Assembly: GCA_963815505.1 (NCBI GenBank)
Contig: CAWFGU010000003.1
Span: forward strand, 62,001-126,000
DNA from: CAXBBB01 sp963815505
Lineage (GTDB): Bacteria; Bacteroidota; Rhodothermia; Rhodothermales; BA12
Reading direction: 5' to 3'
Length of the DNA: 64,000 bases
The position numbers and the translations under genes were made by a program. Below the pieces are notes generated by a model. That model was not told the origin of the DNA and made no database searches. It saw nothing but the letters and a program-made list of their open reading frames with translations. Below are positions 32,200 to 40,815 of the stretch, one piece after another (the stretch's first letter is position 1; every line of letters begins with the position of its first letter).

Positions 32200-32769
32200 A
32201 TGAACGAAAGCACCGCTGACCTGCGCACGCCCAAGCGCGTCGCCACGTCGCAGTCCACGATGAACCAGATCGTGCTGCCCAACGACACCAACGGTCTGGG
32301 CAACCTGATGGGCGGGCGGCTCCTCCACATGATGGATGTGTGCGCCGGAATCAGCGCGCAGCGCCACGCCGAGCAGGCCGTCGTGACGGCATCGGTGGAC
32401 TCGGTAGAGTTTCAGTCGGCGATCTACATGAACGAGATCGTCGTGCTCGAGGCCCAGGTTAACCGCGCGTTTCGCACGTCGATGGAGGTGGAAATCAACG
32501 TGTGGGCCGAAAACCCGCGCGCCCGGACGCGCCGCAAGTGCAACCGCGCCTTCTACACGTTCGTCGCCGTCGACGACAAAGGGCAGCCGATCAAGGTCGC
32601 CCCGCTTCTGGCCGAAACGGACGATGAGAAGCACCGATACGAAAGCGCAGCCCGGCGCCGTGAACTCCGTCTGCTCATGGCCGGACGACTGCGCATGGAA
32701 GACGCGCACCTGATCAAGGAACTTGTCATGGCCGCCGTCGATGGCGAAGCTGCCGAGGTGTCCGAGTGA
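32200..32769 (+). CDS. Acyl-CoA thioesterase (hotdog fold, YciA/BACH-like)
   Basis: Hydrolyses acyl-CoA to free acid and CoA, likely for cytosolic CoA balance. The 189 residues contain the hotdog motif VLPNDTNGLGNLMGGRLLHM, with the catalytic-region MMDVCAGISAQRHA, SVEFQSAIYMNEIVVLEA and NRAFRTSMEVEINVWAEN. The N-terminal QSTMNQIVLPND is the family lead-in. It follows rad52 by 86 bp and its TGA overlaps the GTG of the next gene, implying co-translation. Confidence 0.9.
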   Translation: MNESTADLRTPKRVATSQSTMNQIVLPNDTNGLGNLMGGRLLHMMDVCAGISAQRHAEQAVVTASVDSVEFQSAIYMNEIVVLEAQVNRAFRTSMEVEINVWAENPRARTRRKCNRAFYTFVAVDDKGQPIKVAPLLAETDDEKHRYESAARRRELRLLMAGRLRMEDAHLIKELVMAAVDGEAAEVSE

Positions 32770-33197
32770 AACAGTTCATCCTCCTCCTTGCGCTGGGCAT
32801 CGCTCCCGTGGCGAGCGCGCAGACGTACATCGAAAGCATCGGCGGGCAGGTCGGGTCGCCGACGGCGGCAGTCTCGCTGCGCGGGCAGGTCACAGGCGTC
32901 CAGTCCATCGGCGAGGTCGGTTTTTCGTTCGAGGACGAGTTCGTAGACCTGGCTGCGTTTGCGTTCACGCTGGGCACGATCGACGACTCACCGATGCGCT
33001 ACTACATTGGCCCCGGCGCTACGGTCCGACTCGATTCGGGGATCCTGCGCGCCGGGTTACTCGCTGCGGCCGGGCTGATGTTTGAGACGGGACAGTTCGA
33101 AGTGTTCGTACAGGCCGCCCCAGTGATCTACCTCGTGCCTGAAACCAACGCCGACCTGCGGGTGGCGGTTGGGCTACGCTACCTGCTGGGCCGCTAG
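32766..33197 (+). CDS. Secreted small beta-barrel-like protein, 143 aa
   Basis: Unknown. A signal peptide (MKQFILLLALGIAPVASAQ) precedes about 124 residues that alternate hydrophobic strands with short turns: VSLRGQVTGVQSIGEVGFSF, AAFAFTLGTIDDSP, YYIGPGATVRLDSG and a final LRVAVGLRYLLGR ending in an aromatic/arginine pattern like small outer-membrane barrels. The GTG at 32766 overlaps the thioesterase stop (GTGA). A similar protein lies at 51544-52050; the two share the signal peptide-strand layout and length class but not obvious identity. Confidence 0.65.
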   Translation: MKQFILLLALGIAPVASAQTYIESIGGQVGSPTAAVSLRGQVTGVQSIGEVGFSFEDEFVDLAAFAFTLGTIDDSPMRYYIGPGATVRLDSGILRAGLLAAAGLMFETGQFEVFVQAAPVIYLVPETNADLRVAVGLRYLLGR

Positions 33198-33236
33198 GGC
33201 CGTCCGTACTTTAGGCGGCTCTCTTCCGCAGATGTT

Positions 33237-34160
33237 ATGCTTCCACAACGCGTTCTGGTCACCGGCGCCAACGGCATGGTCGGCAAGCTCCTCGTCGAGC
33301 GCCTGGCTGCGATGCCCGATTACGACGTGCTCGCGACGGCACGTCAGCCCGCGTTCGTGGGCGATGCATCGTGCGGCTACACGCAGATCGACCTGACTGA
33401 GACGCGGCGCCTGACCGAGTTGATACACGACTTTGGGCCCAATACCGTCGTCAACCTCGCCGCAATGACCAATGTGGATCAGTGCGAGGTCGAGCGCGAC
33501 GAATGCTGGCGCGTCAACGCGGATGCAGTCGGTCAGATGGCGCGTGCCTGCAGGCGCGTGGGCAGCCGGATGGTGCAGGTGTCGACCGACTTCGTATTCG
33601 ACGGCGAGCATCCGCTCTACTCGGAAGCCGATGTGCCCAAGCCGGTCAACTTCTACGCCAAAAGCAAGATCGCTGGAGAAAACGCCGTCCGCGACGCTGG
33701 GGTCGACGCTTGGGCGGTCGCTCGTCCCGCTGTCGTGTTCGCGCCCCGCACGCCCAGCGGCAGAGGCAACGTCGTGCTGTGGGTGCGCGGAGAGTTGACG
33801 GCGGGGCGCGCAATCAAGGTATTCACCGACCAGTGGCGCACTCCGACCTACGCTCCCGACTTCGCCGAAGGTCTGGAGCGGCTCGTCCGCTTCGCCAAGA
33901 CTGGCGTTTTCAACATGTCGGGCCGGGAGTATCTGTCGGTCAACCAGTTCGCTCACCTCATTGCCGACGCCTTCGACCTCGACAGCGATCTAATCCTCCC
34001 TTCCACAGCCGCCGACTTTCAGCAAACTGCTCGCCGTCCGCCTCGGACGGGCCTGATCGTCCTCAAAGCCGAAACCGAGATCGGCTGGCGTCCTCGTTCT
34101 TTGGCTGAGGCCCTAGCCGACCTGCGTTCCCGAATCGAAGCTGACCCATCGCTGGGGTGA
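33237..34160 (+). CDS. RmlD-like sugar-nucleotide reductase (SDR)
   Basis: Extended SDR of the dTDP-4-dehydrorhamnose reductase (RmlD) group, 307 residues; the natural substrate may differ. It has RVLVTGANGMVGKLLVERL (NAD(P) loop), NLAAMTNVDQCEVERDECWR, QVSTDFVFDGEHPLY with the TDxVFDG signature and the catalytic YAKSKIAGE. The RmlD-type C-terminal domain (WRTPTYAPDFAEGLERLV) follows. The ATG at 33237 is near a weak -7-like element (TACTTTAG at 33207). Rhamnose genes rmlA-C are not adjacent. Confidence 0.85.
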   Translation: MLPQRVLVTGANGMVGKLLVERLAAMPDYDVLATARQPAFVGDASCGYTQIDLTETRRLTELIHDFGPNTVVNLAAMTNVDQCEVERDECWRVNADAVGQMARACRRVGSRMVQVSTDFVFDGEHPLYSEADVPKPVNFYAKSKIAGENAVRDAGVDAWAVARPAVVFAPRTPSGRGNVVLWVRGELTAGRAIKVFTDQWRTPTYAPDFAEGLERLVRFAKTGVFNMSGREYLSVNQFAHLIADAFDLDSDLILPSTAADFQQTARRPPRTGLIVLKAETEIGWRPRSLAEALADLRSRIEADPSLG

Positions 34161-34489
34161 GCCGTCTTTGGAGACTGCCAGGGTTCAGTCCGATGGAATA
34201 GTCGCGTTTCCCAATGAATGGCGCGCGGGCTGATGTGTCTCCTCCAAGCCGATCCACTACTACTCAGCCCTATCTGTCTACCGCTTTAGTCTCATATCGT
34301 TGTTCCTGCACAGTCAGGCATCCAAAACCGCTTTCGTAGCCGAGGTACGCGCCCCGGACCACCCACTTTCGACAAACGCCCCGGAGCGTGCCGCGTGGCT
34401 GACCCAGTTCGCGAGGATGACTACGATTTAGGATCAGACCCATTTCTCGAGTCACTCCGCTTTCCCCACATTCCCTTGTCCTCCCGCCC
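34161..34489. other. 329-bp intergenic stretch; no gene seen
   Basis: Lower GC than the flanking genes. A minus-strand frame at 34270-34521 is short, has no family features and overlaps the ABC-F start, so I do not accept it. No tRNA, terminator-like stem with T-run or repeat was recognised. Confidence 0.45.
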
Positions 34490-36394
34490 ATGCCCGCAGT
34501 CCTAGCCGAATCCCTCTCCAAGTCCTATGGCATCAAGCCGCTGCTCGACGACGTGTCGTTTAGTCTCGAGGACCAGGCACGGATGGGCGTGATCGGAGCC
34601 AACGGATCGGGCAAGACGACGCTGCTGAGGATGATTGCCGGAACCGAGAAGCCGGATGGCGGACGCATCATCATCCCGTCGGGCACACGCGTCGGGTACC
34701 TTTCGCAGGCGCCCGTGTTCGAAGCCGGGCAGACCGTGCTGGACGCCGTGTTTTCGGGCGACGGCGCGGCGATGAAGGTCGTCCGCGCGTACGAGCAAAC
34801 GCTGTATGCGCTCGAAGCCTCGGGGGGTATGGACATGGACGCTGCCGAGCGGCTAGCGACGCTGTCGGGGCGGATGGACGCAGCCCAGGCGTGGAGTCTG
34901 GAAGCGCGCGCTCATGCCGTGCTGGACCGGCTGGGCATTACGGACACGACAGCCAACGTCGATACGCTCTCCGGTGGACAGCAGAAGCGCGTCGCGCTGG
35001 CCCAAGCACTCGTCGAAGAACCCGAACTGCTCATCCTCGACGAACCGACGAACCACCTCGACACCGAGACCGTCGACTGGCTCGAAAGCTACCTGAGCAG
35101 CTACTCGGGTGCTCTCCTTCTGGTTACGCACGACCGCTACTTCCTCGACCGCGTCACCAACCGGATGCTCGAAGTCGCGGGCGGTGGTGTGCAGCGGTTC
35201 GAGGGCAACTACTCGCGCTTCTTGGAAGTCAAGGCCGAACAGGCCGTCGTTCAGGAGGCTGAGCAGTCCAAGCTGGACAATATGGCACGGCGCGAGTTGG
35301 AATGGCTCCGCAGAGGCGCCAAAGCGCGAACGACCAAGCAGAAAGCCCGCATCGACCGCGCCCACGCACTGATCGACCGAGACCGACCCGAGGAGGAGCA
35401 GAAGGCCGAGATTTCGGCGGTGTCGAGCCGGTTGGGCAAAAAGGTCGTCGAGTTGAGGGGCGTCTCGAAAGGCTTTGGCGAGCGGACACTGATTGACGAC
35501 TTCACCTACCTCTTCACGCGCACCGACCGCGTAGGTATCATCGGTCCCAACGGAGCGGGCAAGTCGACGCTGCTCGAGTTGATCGCCGGGCGCTTGCAGC
35601 CCGATAGCGGGACCGTCGAGACCGGACAGACGGTCACGATCGGCTACTACGACCAGACGAGCCGGGCGCTCAACGACGAGCAGCGGCTGATCGACTACAT
35701 CGAGGAGGTTGCCGAAAACGTCGTCACATCGGATGGGTCGGTTATCTCGGCAAGCAAGATGCTCGAGCGGTTTCTGTTTCCACCCAAGCAGCAGTATACG
35801 CCGGTCGGGTTGCTCTCGGGCGGTGAGCGGCGCAGACTCTACCTCGCTCGCATCCTGATGGGTGCGCCCAACGTGCTTCTGCTCGACGAGCCGACCAACG
35901 ACCTGGACATCCCGACGCTGGTTGCTCTCGAAGACTACCTCGACACGTTCCCCGGCTGCGTCGTCTCGGTCTCACACGACCGCTACTTCCTAGACCGCGT
36001 CACGGATCACCTATTTCGCTTTGAGCCGGGCGGCCGTCTGCGCGAGATTCCCGGCAACTATTCGGCTTGGCTCGAACTCAAGGCGCGCGAAGACGCCGAT
36101 GCCGCACGTGTCGCCGCCGAGGCTAAAAAGACCGCTGCATCTGCCCCAACGCAAGCCGCAGCATCGCCCTCGGAACCGGCATCGGGCCTGAGTTACAACG
36201 AGAAGCGCGAGCTGGAGCAGATCGAAGGCCGCATCGAAGCCGCCGAGGTCCGCAAGCCTGAACTCGAAGCACAGATGGCCGAATCGGCGACCGACTACGA
36301 GCGCAGTGCCCAGCTAGCTGGCGAGATGGAGGCGCTGCTCCTCCAACTCGACACCGACATGGAACGCTGGGCCGAACTAGCGGACCGAGCCTGA
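34490..36394 (+). CDS. uup: ABC-F ATPase, Uup-like
   Basis: Cytoplasmic twin-ATPase of the ABC-F family that works on ribosomes (or on DNA branches for Uup). The 634 residues contain two nucleotide domains: Walker A GANGSGKTTLLRMI and GPNGAGKSTLLELI, ABC signatures LSGGQQKRVALAQAL and LSGGERRRLYLARI, Walker B ELLILDEPTNHLD and NVLLLDEPTNDLD, and the P-site tRNA interaction region between. An 80-residue C-terminal coiled-coil (YNEKRELEQIEGRIEAAEVR) is typical of Uup. ATG at 34490. EttA lacks this tail. Confidence 0.9.
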   Translation: MPAVLAESLSKSYGIKPLLDDVSFSLEDQARMGVIGANGSGKTTLLRMIAGTEKPDGGRIIIPSGTRVGYLSQAPVFEAGQTVLDAVFSGDGAAMKVVRAYEQTLYALEASGGMDMDAAERLATLSGRMDAAQAWSLEARAHAVLDRLGITDTTANVDTLSGGQQKRVALAQALVEEPELLILDEPTNHLDTETVDWLESYLSSYSGALLLVTHDRYFLDRVTNRMLEVAGGGVQRFEGNYSRFLEVKAEQAVVQEAEQSKLDNMARRELEWLRRGAKARTTKQKARIDRAHALIDRDRPEEEQKAEISAVSSRLGKKVVELRGVSKGFGERTLIDDFTYLFTRTDRVGIIGPNGAGKSTLLELIAGRLQPDSGTVETGQTVTIGYYDQTSRALNDEQRLIDYIEEVAENVVTSDGSVISASKMLERFLFPPKQQYTPVGLLSGGERRRLYLARILMGAPNVLLLDEPTNDLDIPTLVALEDYLDTFPGCVVSVSHDRYFLDRVTDHLFRFEPGGRLREIPGNYSAWLELKAREDADAARVAAEAKKTAASAPTQAAASPSEPASGLSYNEKRELEQIEGRIEAAEVRKPELEAQMAESATDYERSAQLAGEMEALLLQLDTDMERWAELADRA

Positions 36395-36433
36395 ACGTTA
36401 AAGGGCGTTTGCTAAACTGTGACCCGAACGCAG

Positions 36434-37369
36434 CTATTCGCACCCAGCTTCTTTGAGTAACGCATCCCACTCCGTGCTGGCATCAAAGTTGGGGACGATT
36501 CCGCTTCTCCCTTGCGTCTGAAACGCTCGGATGCCACGCTGCGTCATGTACGTCGGAGCATAGGTGGGCGAGCCGAGCGAGGTGAGAAAAGCGCACACGG
36601 TCACGTTCAGCGTGGGGAGCGTCTCAGTCGATTCGGCGTGCACCGCCTCGATCAGAGCAACTTCGGAGAGGCCGTAATAGGACTGCGCTCGCATTGATGC
36701 GGGTGTCGCGTGCGCCGATTCGTCAACCGTGCGTCGTACGTCGAACTCGCTCAGCAGCAGGGCGACCCAGTCGAGCGACAGCGCCCGCTCAATCTCGCCT
36801 GCATCGAAGCATCCTCTCGCAGCGGGAAACAGCCTTTCGGGCGTGTCCGCTGCCGTCACATCTCCGAGCGACTTGCACTCGCCCCGAACGACCTCTTCGG
36901 GAGTGAGGTCGGGCGATATCGTGATTGTCGTCTGTTCGTATCCGGTAGCTTGTGAGTAGAGCGGGCCAGCAGCTCGCAAAAGCGGGCGTAATCGCTCCGC
37001 AGCGAACCGAAGCGTATGGTGGGCCGCGACGCTGTCGATGCGAAACCTACCCGACCGGTCGGTTTCTACGGTTCTGCCTGTCTCCACGACCGCCACCTCG
37101 CCGGTCCGAACAGGCCTACGCGTAGTCGGCTCCGTGAGCGAACCCCAGAAATGGATTCCTCTCTCCGGATCTTCAGCATCCGCACCCGCCTCGACCGATA
37201 CAAAGGGCGAGCAGGCAGTGCTATCTGTCGGACACTCGTACGTCAGGATAGGACCTGAACTGCACGAGATAAGCATTAGGAGAACGATTGTGAATAGAGA
37301 CAGGCGAATCGTATAGCGGTTCTTGAACGGGTTGGCGTAGCCGCAGACCCCCCGCCTCCGGTGCGGCAT
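36434..37369 (-). CDS. Putative lipoprotein, about 311 aa, start uncertain
   Basis: Unknown. A lipoprotein signal near the N-terminus (LFTIVLLMLISCSSGP, lipobox LISC) precedes a beta-sandwich-like region (YECPTDSTACSPFVSV, LTEPTTRRPVRTGEVAVV, SGRFRIDSVAAHHTLRF) and then a helical part with cysteines (GECKSLGDVT, AARGCFDAG). The upstream residues before the signal are odd for a leader, so the true start may be internal; the ATG at 37369 is only the best in-frame ATG before it. It precedes nothing obvious on its strand and is followed by the ABC-F gene end in convergent orientation. Confidence 0.65.
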   Translation of the reverse strand: MPHRRRGVCGYANPFKNRYTIRLSLFTIVLLMLISCSSGPILTYECPTDSTACSPFVSVEAGADAEDPERGIHFWGSLTEPTTRRPVRTGEVAVVETGRTVETDRSGRFRIDSVAAHHTLRFAAERLRPLLRAAGPLYSQATGYEQTTITISPDLTPEEVVRGECKSLGDVTAADTPERLFPAARGCFDAGEIERALSLDWVALLLSEFDVRRTVDESAHATPASMRAQSYYGLSEVALIEAVHAESTETLPTLNVTVCAFLTSLGSPTYAPTYMTQRGIRAFQTQGRSGIVPNFDASTEWDALLKEAGCE

Positions 37370-37481
37370 TCGCCTTACCGCAGGCTGTCCCCCTCGGCTG
37401 AGGAGGACAGATCTCACCCGAGCAGAGAGACCGGGGGACTACGTCTATCAAGTCGAGAACCGCTATAGACACAAGCCGCAG

Positions 37482-38345
37482 TCAGTTGCTCATCGCGGCT
37501 GTCCACTCGGCGCGCATCGCTTCCATGCGCGACACGTTGCGGGCATCTACTTCCATAGCGGGAGCAGCGGCGAGGGCGGCATCGGCAGCAGCGACGGCAG
37601 CGGCATAGTCGCCATACTGGGCGAGGATCGAGGCGTGGGCGCGGTGCGTGTAGAAGTTGGCGTCCATTTCGACAGCTTTCTGGACCCATCCCATCGTGAT
37701 GGCTTGGTCCAAGTCGTTTTGTGAACCCAGCATGGCGTAGGTCGTCGCCGATTGCCAGGTGGCGGCGGCGTTGCCCATCTCGACAAGTACGCCTTCGAAG
37801 TCGGCATTGAGGCGGATCGGCAGGCGCGTCGTACCCCATTCGAGGTGCAACGTGGTGCCTTCGTTGCTCACATCGGCAAACGTGAACTGCATCTGCTCGA
37901 CCGGATTCGTCGCGATCTGAGGCATAATCGACGCGACGACGGCGTCTTGGGCCGGATCGTGACCGAACGCGCCCCACTGGTTGGCTTCGCGGTTGAAGTG
38001 AACGCTCCACGCACCGTCGCCGGGGACGACGAACAGGGCGTAGGTACCCGCTTCGAGCGGCTGGCCCTCAGCCATCACGTCGGTCGAAAACGTGACGGTC
38101 GTCGCCTCGTTGGCGCCCGCGCGCCAGACCTCTCCGTAGGGCGCCAATTCGCTACCATCGGCGAAGAGCGAGCGGTCGTTGATGGCGGGACGACCGTACG
38201 TCACGTCGACTTCGGTGAAGCCAAAAGTTTGGCCGACGTGGGCGTTGGGCGAGACGCGCGGCGCGTCGGAAGCCCGTTCCTGTGCGGACGAGGCGGGCGT
38301 GAGGGCGAGGCCGAAGGCGGCGAGAAGTAGGAGCGAGCGGAGCAT
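37482..38345 (-). CDS. DUF2911 domain secreted protein
   Basis: Periplasmic or outer-membrane-associated protein of unknown role. The 287 residues start MLRSLLLLAAFGLALTPASS, a signal peptide ending SSAQ. The DUF2911 domain runs to about residue 170, with VGQTFGFTEVDVTYGRPAIN, LAPYGEVWRAGANEATTVTF, YALFVVPGDGAWSVHFN and LEWGTTRLPI. A helical tail (ITMGWVQKAVEMDANFYTHR, YGDYAAAVAAADAAL) resembles TPR-like repeats. The ATG at 38345 follows the -7-like TATCTTGC by 26 bases. Confidence 0.85.
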   Translation of the reverse strand: MLRSLLLLAAFGLALTPASSAQERASDAPRVSPNAHVGQTFGFTEVDVTYGRPAINDRSLFADGSELAPYGEVWRAGANEATTVTFSTDVMAEGQPLEAGTYALFVVPGDGAWSVHFNREANQWGAFGHDPAQDAVVASIMPQIATNPVEQMQFTFADVSNEGTTLHLEWGTTRLPIRLNADFEGVLVEMGNAAATWQSATTYAMLGSQNDLDQAITMGWVQKAVEMDANFYTHRAHASILAQYGDYAAAVAAADAALAAAPAMEVDARNVSRMEAMRAEWTAAMSN

Positions 38346-38371
38346 CAGAATGTGCAAGGTGGAAGAGAGCC

Positions 38372-38379
38372 GCAAGATA
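38372..38379 (-). promoter_or_regulatory. Probable -7 element of the DUF2911 gene
   Basis: Minus-strand TATCTTGC (TAnnTTGS form). It ends 26 bases before the DUF2911 ATG and is followed by GGCTCTCTTCC, a short leader string also present after the weak -7-like element of the RmlD-like gene. Confidence 0.4.
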
Positions 38380-38469
38380 ACCGGCTGGCCAGGGCAACGC
38401 AGTCTTCAACCGTCCCGATTCTGGTACCGACTATCTTACGACACGATAAACAAGCGCTTCCAACGACCG

Positions 38470-40113
38470 ATGCCCAACGCCTACTTCGCCCCGCCGCCGC
38501 CCGTCAACGAGCCCGTGAAAAGTTACGCGCCCGGATCGCCCGAGCGTCAGAGCCTGCGCGCTCGACTGATGGAAATGCGCGAGCAGCACGTGACGATTCC
38601 TGCCATAATCGGCGGCGAGCGTGTACTGACAGGGCGAACGGTCGACGTGGTGGCGCCGCACGAGCACAAGCGCGTGCTGGCGACGGCGCACCTGTGCGGC
38701 AAAGACGAAGTCGTACGTGCGATCGCAGCCGCCCAGGCCGCAGCCGACGACTGGCGCCGCATGGACTGGGCCGACCGAGCCGCCATCTTCCTCAAAGCAG
38801 CCGACCTACTCGCCGGGCCGATGCGCGACACGCTCAACGCGGCTACGATGCTGGGGCAGAGTAAGAACGTCTATCAGGCCGAGATCGACGCAGCGTGTGA
38901 GTTGATCGACTTCCTGCGCTTCAACGTGCAGTTTGCGACCGAGCTCTACGCGCAGCAGCCCGTCTCATCGCCCGGCATCTGGAACCGCACGGACTACCGC
39001 CCGCTCGAAGGCTTCGTATTCGCTGTAACACCGTTCAACTTCACGGCGATCCAAGCCAACCTACCTGCCGCTCCGGCGATGATGGGCAACGTCGTCCTCT
39101 GGAAGCCGTCGAATACGGCTCTGCTCTCGGCGCACTACATCATGGAGTTGTTCGAGTCCGCGGGCCTTCCGCCGGGCGTCATCAACCTCCTCCCCGGCGA
39201 CGGTGCCGACGTGGGCGAACCTGCGATGAACAGCACGCACCTGGCCGGGCTCCACTTCACCGGGTCGACGGGTACGTTTCAGCATCTCTGGCAAACCATC
39301 GGCCGCAACATCTCGGACTACCGCACCTACCCGCGCATCGTCGGCGAGACCGGAGGTAAAGACTTCATCCTGGCGCATCCGTCAGCGGACGCCAAAACGG
39401 TCGCGACGGCCATCGTTCGCGGATCCTTCGAGTATCAGGGCCAAAAGTGCTCGGCGGCGTCGCGCGTCTACGTGCCTCGCTCGCTGTGGACCGACATCGA
39501 AGCGTCAATCGGCGAGCAGCTCGGACGCATCACCGTCGGGCCGGTCGAGGAGATGGGCCACTTCGTCAACGCCGTGATCGACAAGAAGTCGTTCGACAAC
39601 ATCACGGGATACATCGACTACGCTAAGCAGTCGTCGGACGCCGAGATCGCGTTCGGCGGCACGTACTCGGACGAAATCGGCTACTTCGTCGATCCGACCG
39701 TGATCGTGACCGAGAACCCCAAGTTCAAGTCGATGCGCGAGGAGATCTTCGGCCCCGTCGTGACGATTTATGTCTACGAAGACGAGGCGTGGGAGGAGAC
39801 GATGACGCTAGTCGACGAGACCTCACCCTACGCGTTGACCGGAGCCGTCTTCGCGCAGCAGCGCGGCGTTCTGGCGCAGGCGAGCGACCGACTCGTTCAC
39901 GCAGCGGGCAACTTCTATCTCAACGACAAGCCGACTGGGGCGGTCGTCGGGCAGCAGCCCTTCGGCGGCGGACGTGCATCAGGCACCAACGACAAAGCCG
40001 GATCCGTTCTTAACCTGACGCGCTGGACCTCTCCACGTTCGATCAAGGAGAATTTCGCCCCGCCGAACGACTTCGTGTATCCGTTCCTTGCACCGGACGA
40101 GGGTGCCATCTGA
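38470..40113 (+). CDS. pruA: L-glutamate gamma-semialdehyde dehydrogenase (1-pyrroline-5-carboxylate dehydrogenase)
   Basis: NAD-dependent oxidation of glutamate semialdehyde to glutamate in proline breakdown. The 547-residue protein is of the stand-alone (eukaryote-like) P5CDH type: VTPFNFTAIQANLPAAPAMM, the catalytic cysteine in SFEYQGQKCSAASRVYV, catalytic glutamate region VGETGGKDFILAH and LNDKPTGAVVGQQPFGGGRA. Proline dehydrogenase is not next door. The ATG at 38470 opens MPNAYFAPPPPVNEPV. A -7-like TATCTTAC lies at 38431. Its TGA overlaps the GTG of the next gene. Confidence 0.93.
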   Translation: MPNAYFAPPPPVNEPVKSYAPGSPERQSLRARLMEMREQHVTIPAIIGGERVLTGRTVDVVAPHEHKRVLATAHLCGKDEVVRAIAAAQAAADDWRRMDWADRAAIFLKAADLLAGPMRDTLNAATMLGQSKNVYQAEIDAACELIDFLRFNVQFATELYAQQPVSSPGIWNRTDYRPLEGFVFAVTPFNFTAIQANLPAAPAMMGNVVLWKPSNTALLSAHYIMELFESAGLPPGVINLLPGDGADVGEPAMNSTHLAGLHFTGSTGTFQHLWQTIGRNISDYRTYPRIVGETGGKDFILAHPSADAKTVATAIVRGSFEYQGQKCSAASRVYVPRSLWTDIEASIGEQLGRITVGPVEEMGHFVNAVIDKKSFDNITGYIDYAKQSSDAEIAFGGTYSDEIGYFVDPTVIVTENPKFKSMREEIFGPVVTIYVYEDEAWEETMTLVDETSPYALTGAVFAQQRGVLAQASDRLVHAAGNFYLNDKPTGAVVGQQPFGGGRASGTNDKAGSVLNLTRWTSPRSIKENFAPPNDFVYPFLAPDEGAI

Positions 40114-40597
40114 CCTCCTCCCCGCTCAGATCCCGGCCAACGAGCCGAATCGCTACCAACCGCGCTTCGAGAGCCGCAAGCATCCGGGCGCTCTGGGTCC
40201 GGCGATGCTGCTCACGCGGGAGGCAGCCGGTCCGCTGGCGCTTCTGCTGCTGCCGCTGATGACGGTCGGCATGATGCAGTCGCTCCAGGGTGGGCAAATC
40301 CCGCCGCTGCTATGGATTCTCGTCGCTCTCGCCGCTGCTCTCTCCCCGATCGTGGCGCTGTTTCGGCTTCAGACACGCATCGCCGAGATCGTCGTGTCGC
40401 CGCCGCTCGTCGGTGCGCGGTCGGCGTGGCAGGTGGCGCGCGGCGTCCCGATGCCGTTCTCGTCCATCGGTAACCTGCGGACGGACTCGCAGGGACTGTA
40501 TTTTTCGTGGAGCCAGCAGGCGCTCGAACTCGACGCCTACGACTGGCGTGACCCACTCGCCCTGCGCGATGCGCTTGGCGAGGCGCAGCGCTCCTGA
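40103..40597 (+). CDS. Two-TM hypothetical membrane protein
   Basis: Unknown function. From the GTG at 40103 (MPSDLLPAQIPANEPNRY) 164 residues encode a hydrophilic head with RYQPRFESRK, then two transmembrane helices (GPLALLLLPLMTVGMM and LLWILVALAAALSPIVALF) and a C-terminal part with SSIGNLRTDSQGLYFSWSQQ that may be a beta-rich soluble domain. It overlaps pruA by 11 bases, so it may be translated by coupling. A TTG 15 bases upstream is possible but less likely. No known family recognised. Confidence 0.6.
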   Translation: MPSDLLPAQIPANEPNRYQPRFESRKHPGALGPAMLLTREAAGPLALLLLPLMTVGMMQSLQGGQIPPLLWILVALAAALSPIVALFRLQTRIAEIVVSPPLVGARSAWQVARGVPMPFSSIGNLRTDSQGLYFSWSQQALELDAYDWRDPLALRDALGEAQRS

Positions 40598-40608
40598 CCC
40601 GCTCATCG

Positions 40609-40809
40609 ATGCAGTACGACCTCTTCGACCGGACCGAAACCGGCGAGAAACCGGAGTCAGATACTTCTACCGACCGGCAGACCAATAACTCATCGGCGGG
40701 CTGCTATTGGGACTTCTGCCCCAACTGCTCGGCCCGGCTCCACAACGCTGGATGCAAATACCGCTGCGCCCGCTGCCACTACTTCATGTCGTGCAGCGAT
40801 TTCGACTGA
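40609..40809 (+). CDS. Small cysteine-rich zinc-ribbon protein, 66 aa
   Basis: Unknown. The C-terminal half has FCPNCSARLHNAGCKYRCARC then HYFMSCSDFD, a compact pattern CPNC, C, C-x2-C and a last C that fits a zinc-binding ribbon. The N-terminal half (MQYDLFDRTETGEKPESDT) is disordered. It lies 12 bases after the two-TM protein and converges on the PgpH-like gene six bases away. Clean starts and stops support it being real; no relative is recalled with confidence. Confidence 0.65.
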   Translation: MQYDLFDRTETGEKPESDTSTDRQTNNSSAGCYWDFCPNCSARLHNAGCKYRCARCHYFMSCSDFD

Positions 40810-40815
40810 GCCTGG

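Noticed and set aside
34270..34521. 83-aa minus-strand frame in the gap before the ABC-F gene
   Set aside because: Overlaps the ABC-F start and has no recognisable sequence or plausible start context.
37384..37409. Hairpin after the DUF2911 gene as a terminator
   Set aside because: Stem is imperfect and no T-run follows; support is too weak for a call.
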